DNA from: CAVQBC01 sp963710665
GTDB taxonomy: Bacteria > Actinomycetota > Thermoleophilia > Solirubrobacterales > Solirubrobacteraceae
DNA: 64,000 bases
Direction of reading: 5' to 3'
NCBI GenBank assembly: GCA_963710665.1
Contig: CAVQBC010000008.1
Location: forward strand, 992,001 to 1,056,000
The position numbers and the translations under genes are program-made. This document shows, one piece after another, positions 59,361 to 64,000 of the stretch. The stretch's first letter is position 1; each line of letters starts with the position of its first letter. The notes below the pieces were generated by a model. It worked only from the letters and a program-made list of their open reading frames with translations. It was not told where the DNA came from and searched no databases.

Positions 59361-60115
59361 GCCGCGAGGCCGGCGGCGGCGCCGGCCGCCAGCCCGGTGG
59401 CGGCGAGCGCGAGCGCGGTGATCGTGAACGCGTGGACGGCGCCGCGGGGCGCGAGCGACAGGTAGAGCGTGCCGAAGGCGGCGACGCCGACGACCCCGCC
59501 GACGCGCGAGGCGGTGTTGAACAGGCCGCTGATGTCGGGGGCGTGGCGCGCGCCGACGGCGCCGGTCAGCTGGGCGAGGCTGCCGCTGAACACGGCGCCG
59601 AAGCCGAGGCCGCCGACCCCGAGCATCGCGACCAGCACGACGGCGCTCGTCGGGCCGGCGGCGAGGCCCGCGAAGCCGACGGCCATCGCGAGCGCCCCGG
59701 CGGGCGCGGCGAGGCGCCTGGCCGGCGGGGCGACGCGGGCGAGCAGCGGCCCGGCGACGCCGAAGGCGGCGACCCACGAGACCAGCGCGAGCCCCGAGTA
59801 CGCCGGGCTCCGGCCGAGGCCCTGCTGCAGCCCAGCGCGCGGCCCCGGGCGGCGCCGGCGAAGTGGAGCTGGATCCCGGTCAGCACCTGCGCGGCCATCA
59901 GCGCCGCGGCCGCGCCCTGCACGAGCCGCGCGACCACCAGCCAGACCGGCGCCGGGGCCAGCCCACAGGCGAGCGACGCCGCCGTGAAGACGGCCAGCCC
60001 CAGCAGGAACACGCGGCGGTATCACCGCATCTCGCCGAGGCGGGCCGCGGTGATGAGCAGCATCGCGTAGGCCAGCGTGTAGCCGGACACGACCAGCTCG
60101 AGCTCCCCGCCGGTG
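59321..60115 (-). pseudogene. MFS transporter remnant (5' truncated, in-frame stop, frameshift)
   Basis: A 14-helix-type major facilitator is recognisable from GATGGELELVVSGYTLAYAM through VFLLGLAVFTAASLACGLAP, VARLVQGAAAALMAAQVLTG and, in another frame, YSGLALVSWVAAFGVAGP to the end. Three lesions are seen: the first helix is missing upstream of about 60115; a TGA interrupts LGEMR-YRRVF near 60020; and the frame changes near 59830, here by loss of one base or gain of two. It ends opposite the methyltransferase. Unlike the other frameshifted genes in this window it also has a stop and a truncation, so true decay is likely. Confidence 0.65.
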
Positions 60116-60125
60116 GCGCCGAGGC

Positions 60126-60305
60126 GTGCCCGGCCGCGCGGTCGTCGTGGGGGTCGACGACGGCGAGCTCCAGGCCGCGCGTGCCGCGGGCGTCGAGCTC
60201 GTCGTCGGCGTCGCGCGCGGCGACGCCGGCCCGGAGCGGCTGCGCCGGGCCGGCGCCGTGACGGTGGTGGCGGATCTCTCCGAGCTGCTCGGGCCGTCGG
60301 GCTAG
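60126..60305 (+). pseudogene. HAD-like hydrolase, C-terminal fragment
   Basis: The frame reads VVVGVDDGELQAARAAGVEL, then VVGVARGDAGPERLRRAGA and ADLSELLG before the stop. This resembles the last 55 residues of beta-phosphoglucomutase-type HAD phosphatases (Gly-rich turn, AARAAG, VVADLSELL). The catalytic Asp and cap domain are absent, since upstream bases belong to the broken MFS gene on the other strand. The two fragments meet head to head near 60115-60130, which looks like a deletion or recombination joint. Confidence 0.45.
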
Positions 60306-60309
60306 CCCG

Positions 60310-60693
60310 TCACTCCCCGGAGGAGCTCCACTCCGGCGGCTCGTAGACGCCGCCGGGGACGGCGCCGACGCACAGCACGCGCAGGCCGTCCGGGCCGGAG
60401 GACACCACCCGCGCGGTCCCCGCGTCGACCTTGACGAGGTGCTCGGGATCGAGCGGCAACCGCGCGCCGTCCACGTCGACCGAGCCTGACCCGCGCAGCG
60501 CGACGTAGAGCTCCTGCTGGCCGGACTCCGACTCGTCGTGGGACTTCGTCGAGTAGTCGGGCGGCAGGTCCATGATGTTGGCCCCGAACGCGCTGATGTC
60601 GAGCCCGGGGCGGACGAGCTTGGCGAAGCCGCCCCACAGCGTCGGCAGCTCGTCCAGGGACTTCGAGGTGTAGCCGGACATGGTGGTGCTCAT
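60310..60693 (-). CDS. Cupin-domain protein
   Basis: 127 residues, one cupin barrel. SFGANIMDLPP-type start is followed by STKSHDESESGQQELYVALR (first cupin motif with His and Glu ligands) and LDPEHLVKVDAGTARVVSSG (second motif). Such small cupins bind a metal and act as isomerases, dioxygenases or sensors. ATG 60693 overlaps the MFS stop by 4 bases (ATGA), so the two are coupled. It may protect from, or modify, the compound the MFS pump exports. Confidence 0.78.
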   Translation of the reverse strand: MSTTMSGYTSKSLDELPTLWGGFAKLVRPGLDISAFGANIMDLPPDYSTKSHDESESGQQELYVALRGSGSVDVDGARLPLDPEHLVKVDAGTARVVSSGPDGLRVLCVGAVPGGVYEPPEWSSSGE

Positions 60694-61916
60694 CCTGTCA
60701 TGACCTCCGCGGTGTGGTGTGTGGCGGCCGCCGCGGCGCGACGGCGCATGGTGAGCAGCAGCAGGCACGCGAGCCCGATGGCCGCGGGCCCGATGCCGGA
60801 GACGAGCAGCGCGGGCCGCGCGCCGAGGACGCCGACGACGACGCCGCCGATCGCCAGCGCCCCGAGCTCGGCGCCGTTGCGGGCGCCGTTGTAGGCGGCG
60901 AACGCCCGGCCGCGCAGCGCGTCCGGCACGCGCTCGTGGATCAGCGTGCGCAGGAGCGCGTTCTTGGCGCCGTGGGCGACGCCGCCGAAGGCGAAGAAGA
61001 TGAGCGCCGTCCACAGGACCGATGAGAGCCCCGAGGCGGCCAGCCCGGCGCCCTGGAGGACCACGGCGACGAGCGCGCCGGCGGCGAGCATGCCAGCGGG
61101 CACGCGGTGGGCGAGCGCCGCCGCGCCGACGGCCATGCCGAGCGTCCACGAGCTCAGCATCACGCCGTAGGCGAGGCTCCCGGCGCCCAGCACGTCGGTG
61201 ACGAAGAACGGCTCGGCGGTGACCGAGATCGAGAACAGCGCGAGCGCGGCGACGGCGCCGCCGAGCGGGATCGCCAGGTCGCGCTCGTGGGCGAGGAAGG
61301 CGAAGCCGTCGCGGGCGCGCACGGGCGCGTCGCCGCCGTCCGCGGCCGCGGGGCGCCGGCGGGCGTGCAGCGCCAGCGCCGCGAACCCGACCACGGCGAA
61401 CGACAGCGCGTTGAGCGCCAGCGCGGGCCCCAGCAGCCCGGCCGCGCCGAGCGCGCCCCCGACGACCGGTCCGGCGGTGAACCCGAGCGCGCGGACGGTC
61501 TCCATCAGCCCGTTGGCGCGCGCGGCGTCCATGTCCGCCCCGGCCGCGGCGGGCACCAGCGCGAACTCGGCCGGCTGGCTGATCGCGACGCCGAAGCCGA
61601 GCAGCGCCATCAGCGGCAGCAGCGCCCACAGCGAGTCGACGCCGGCGATCATCCCCGCGACCACGGCGGCCTGCGCGAACGACACGACGACCAGCAGCGC
61701 GCGGTTCTCGAAGCGGTCGACGATCGCTCCCGCGATCCCGGCCGCCAGCACGACCGGCCCCCACAGCGCGAAGATCAGCGCGGAGACCGCGATGGCGGAC
61801 CCGGTCTGCTGCTGCACGTGGAGGATCAGCGGGAAGACGGCCATGAAGTCGCCGAGCGCGGAGAGCCCGGCGGCCCCGGCGAGCAGGCGGAGGTCGCGGC
61901 TGCGGGGGATCGACAT
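60690..61916 (-). CDS. MFS transporter, 12 helices
   Basis: 408 residues of the MFS_3 type. The first half has RLLAGAAGLSALGDFMAVFP, the loop AGAIVDRFENRALLVVVSF (motif A-like) and GFGVAISQPAEFALVPAAAG. The second half has VLGAGSLAYGVMLSSWTLG and HERVPDALRGRAFAAYNGAR. The profile fits a drug or metabolite exporter. ATG 61916 is divergent from the large BTAD regulator, with direct repeats between. It forms an operon with the cupin. Confidence 0.85.
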   Translation of the reverse strand: MSIPRSRDLRLLAGAAGLSALGDFMAVFPLILHVQQQTGSAIAVSALIFALWGPVVLAAGIAGAIVDRFENRALLVVVSFAQAAVVAGMIAGVDSLWALLPLMALLGFGVAISQPAEFALVPAAAGADMDAARANGLMETVRALGFTAGPVVGGALGAAGLLGPALALNALSFAVVGFAALALHARRRPAAADGGDAPVRARDGFAFLAHERDLAIPLGGAVAALALFSISVTAEPFFVTDVLGAGSLAYGVMLSSWTLGMAVGAAALAHRVPAGMLAAGALVAVVLQGAGLAASGLSSVLWTALIFFAFGGVAHGAKNALLRTLIHERVPDALRGRAFAAYNGARNGAELGALAIGGVVVGVLGARPALLVSGIGPAAIGLACLLLLTMRRRAAAAATHHTAEVMTG

Positions 61917-61958
61917 GGCGGCGATCGTCGCGGCCGCCCGTTCGCGCAGCGTTCGGCG

Positions 61959-61989
61959 TGCGTGAAAGCTGTGTGGGCTTGCGTGAAAG
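61959..61989. promoter_or_regulatory. Direct repeats TGCGTGAAAG, 21 bases apart
   Basis: Perfect 10-base copies at 61959-61968 and 61980-61989 face the same way, two helical turns apart, in the 97-base gap between the MFS gene and the BTAD regulator. SARP/AfsR-type regulators bind such direct repeats, so this may be the regulator's own site controlling both directions. Inferred from spacing and position. Confidence 0.5.
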
Positions 61990-62013
61990 TGGCGCCGGCA
62001 GGAAGGTTGGCGG

Positions 62014-64000
62014 GTGCTGGAGGTGCGTCTCACGGGCGGTCTCGCCCTCCGGGCCGGCGGCACCGAGCTGGCGCCGCCGGCGTCGCGGCGTGCGCGCGCC
62101 CTGCTCGCCTACCTCGCGCTGCACCCGGGCCCGCACGCCCGCGCCCGGCTCGCGGCGCGGTTCTGGCCGGACGTGCTCGACGAGTCGGCCCGCACCAGCC
62201 TGCGCGCCGCGCTGACCGAGCTGCGCCGCGCGCTCGGCGCGTCCGCCGGCCATCTCGTCGCCACGCGCGAGACCGTCGCCCTCGACGGGGACGGGCTGAC
62301 CGTCGACACGCGCGCGTTCGAGGCGGCGCTCGGCGGGGGCGACCCGGCGGGCGCGCTGGCCGCGAGCCGCGGGCCGATCCTCGACGGTTTCGACGACGAC
62401 TGGGCCCATGACGCGCGCCAGGCCCATGCGCGGCGGCTGGCGGAGGCGCTCGAGCGGCTCGCGGCCGCGACCGCCGACCCCGCGGAGGCGATCGCCCTGA
62501 CGCGCGAGCAGGTCGCGCTCGACCCGCTCGCCGAGGAGCCGAGCCGGCGCCTGGTGGAGCGGCTCGCGGCGGCCGGCGACCGCGCCGCCGCGCTGGCCTC
62601 CGGCGAGCGCTTCGCCGCGCGGCTGCGCGGCGCGCTCGGCATCGTCCCCTCGCCCGAGACGCGCGCCCTGCTCGACGGGCTCCGGCGCGTCCCGGCGGCG
62701 CCCGTACCGCCGCCGCGCGCCCTGCAGCGACCGCACGGGCTCGCGTTCGTCGGCCGCCGGGCCGAGCTCGACCGCCTGCGGGCGTCGTGGGCCGGCGTGC
62801 GGATGCACCGCGACCGTCGGATGGTGCTGCTGGGCGGGGAGCCCGGGGTCGGCAAGACGCGGCTCGCCCACCAGTTCGCCGCCTCCGTGCTCGCGGACGG
62901 CGCCACGGTCCTGCTCGGGCGCTGCTCCGAGGAGCCGCTGGCGGCGTTCGAGCCGTTCGCGGAGGCGCTGGCGCAGGCCGGCGCCGCCGACGCGCTGGAG
63001 CCGGGCGAGGGTGCGGACGTCGCGGGCGCGCGCCAGCGCCTCTTCGACGGCGTCGATGCCGCGGTCACCGCCCGCGCGCCGCTGCTGCTGGTCATCGACG
63101 ACCTCCACTGGGCCGACCGCGGCACCCTGCTGCTCACGAGCTTCCTGCTGCGCTCCGCCCGCCCCGGCCCGCTGCAGATCGTCGGGACCTACCGGGACAC
63201 GGAGCTCGGCCGCCACAGCCCGCTCACCGCCGCCCTCGCCGGACTGCAGCGCGACGGCGCGCTGGACCGGATCGCGCTGCGCGGCCTCGGCGAGCCCGAC
63301 GTCGCCGCGCTCGCGCGGTCGCTGCTCGGCGACGAAGAAGGCGTTCCCGCCCTGGCGGGCCAGGTACACGCTCGCACCGGCGGCAACGCGTTCTTCGTCG
63401 AGGAGGTGCTGCGCGGCCTCGCCGAGGCCGGGTCCTCGGAGGCCCCCGAGAGCGTCCGCCATGCCGTGGGCGTCCGGCTCTCGGCCCTGGGCGACGCGGC
63501 CGGCGAGCTGCTCGCGGTCGCCGCGATCCTCGGCCTCGAGCAGGACGCGGACGCCCTGGAGGCCACGGCCGCGCTGGAGCCCGACGTCGCCGAGGCCGCC
63601 CTCGACGAGGTCCTGCGCGCGCGCCTGCTGCTGCCGGGCGCGAGCCCGCGGCGCTTCGAGTTCGCCCACGCGCTCGTGCGGGACGTCGTGCTCGCCGAGC
63701 TCAACGTGCTGCGCCGCGCACGGCTGCACCGCCGCGCGGCCGAGGCGCTGACCGCGCTCGGGGAGGACCGCCACCTCGAGGAGATCGCGATGCACCTGTT
63801 CGAGGCGGCCTCGGCCGCGGACGCCCGCCGGGCCGCGGCGATGCTCGTCCGCGCCGGCCGCCGCGCGTGCGACCGCCTCGCCTACGAGGACGCGGCCGAG
63901 CGGTTCTCCCGCGCCCTGGACGCGCTCGCGCTCGCGGACGCCGGGGACGACGAGGCCGGGCCGGTGCTGCTCGCGCGGGGCGACGCGCTGCTGCGCGCCG
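62014..64000 (+). CDS. BTAD/AfsR-like regulator with AAA ATPase domain (runs off the window)
   Basis: 662 residues visible. An OmpR-type winged helix (SRRARALLAYLALHPGPHAR, with ARTSLRAALTELRRALG) comes first. A BTAD helical region follows to about residue 215. Then a STAND-type ATPase has Walker A LLGGEPGVGKTRLAHQF and Walker B PLLLVIDDLHWADRG, and helical repeats begin near the end. These large regulators sense a signal through the ATPase and activate transcription. GTG 62014 has GGAAGG upstream. The C-terminus lies beyond 64000. It is divergent from the MFS/cupin pair, its probable target. Confidence 0.88.
   Translation, partial: MLEVRLTGGLALRAGGTELAPPASRRARALLAYLALHPGPHARARLAARFWPDVLDESARTSLRAALTELRRALGASAGHLVATRETVALDGDGLTVDTRAFEAALGGGDPAGALAASRGPILDGFDDDWAHDARQAHARRLAEALERLAAATADPAEAIALTREQVALDPLAEEPSRRLVERLAAAGDRAAALASGERFAARLRGALGIVPSPETRALLDGLRRVPAAPVPPPRALQRPHGLAFVGRRAELDRLRASWAGVRMHRDRRMVLLGGEPGVGKTRLAHQFAASVLADGATVLLGRCSEEPLAAFEPFAEALAQAGAADALEPGEGADVAGARQRLFDGVDAAVTARAPLLLVIDDLHWADRGTLLLTSFLLRSARPGPLQIVGTYRDTELGRHSPLTAALAGLQRDGALDRIALRGLGEPDVAALARSLLGDEEGVPALAGQVHARTGGNAFFVEEVLRGLAEAGSSEAPESVRHAVGVRLSALGDAAGELLAVAAILGLEQDADALEATAALEPDVAEAALDEVLRARLLLPGASPRRFEFAHALVRDVVLAELNVLRRARLHRRAAEALTALGEDRHLEEIAMHLFEAASAADARRAAAMLVRAGRRACDRLAYEDAAERFSRALDALALADAGDDEAGPVLLARGDALLRA

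Noticed and set aside
1..64000. tRNA, rRNA, CRISPR, prophage, toxin-antitoxin or known defence island
   Set aside because: No gene or repeat pattern of these kinds was seen; recCBD is housekeeping repair, and the holin-like domain is part of a cellular fusion protein.

Overview
The window is very GC-rich DNA, with almost every third codon position G or C, frequent GTG starts and AGGAGG-type ribosome sites. Gene content points to a high-GC actinobacterium, most likely of the Solirubrobacterales (Thermoleophilia): NarL-type regulators paired with MMPL pumps, an MalT-like LuxR regulator, a recCBD cluster, several DUF7144-like and SHOCT-tailed membrane proteins, and GH15 next to zwf. The lineage is inferred from gene style, not from a marker gene. 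I saw no rRNA, tRNA, CRISPR array, transposase or phage module.

Layout. 1-4215 (minus): an MMPL pump, a membrane histidine kinase and the start of its NarL response regulator. 4328-8886: an Old Yellow Enzyme/FAD reductase, a GNAT acetyltransferase and a cation/proton antiporter. 8941-15210 (minus): zwf, GH15 glucosidase, GMC oxidoreductase and type II NADH dehydrogenase, all with 4-base start/stop overlaps, apparently one unit for releasing and oxidising glucose. 15299-17344: a K+ channel coupled to a ClC transporter. 17676-21107: a zinc-ribbon protein, a large LuxR regulator and two small proteins. 21223-28910 (plus): an envelope group (lipoprotein, SHOCT membrane protein, RDD protein), the CydDC exporter and a DUF389 protein. 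29141-32405: a GAP-family membrane protein, a holin-phosphodiesterase fusion and a DUF7144 protein. 32541-41311: recC, recB and recD. 41316-45911: a VOC protein, an ECF-like sigma factor, a phosphoesterase and a membrane protein of lower GC3, then a gene-free stretch with a 190-base inverted-repeat element. 45912-50605: small redox and detoxification genes. 50536-56104: a second MMPL pump with a receiver/NarL pair, LysR and a secreted protein. 56260-64000: Kup, a methyltransferase, broken MFS and HAD fragments, a cupin/MFS pair and a large BTAD-ATPase regulator that runs off the end.

The most novel signal is a bipartite intergenic element: an inverted repeat close to TCACCCG-TTT-CGGGTGA, followed by GCAGGATCG-like bases at a nearly constant distance. 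It precedes at least five genes (starts at 23298, 29905, 32405, 44453 and 48378), all pointing toward the gene, and looks like the control region of an undescribed envelope or stress regulon.

The window also contains about a dozen single-base frameshifts, including three in one MMPL gene and one in recB. All but one are explained by one extra base. This bias, seen in otherwise well conserved genes, suggests insertion-type sequencing or assembly errors rather than decay, so those genes are described in corrected form.
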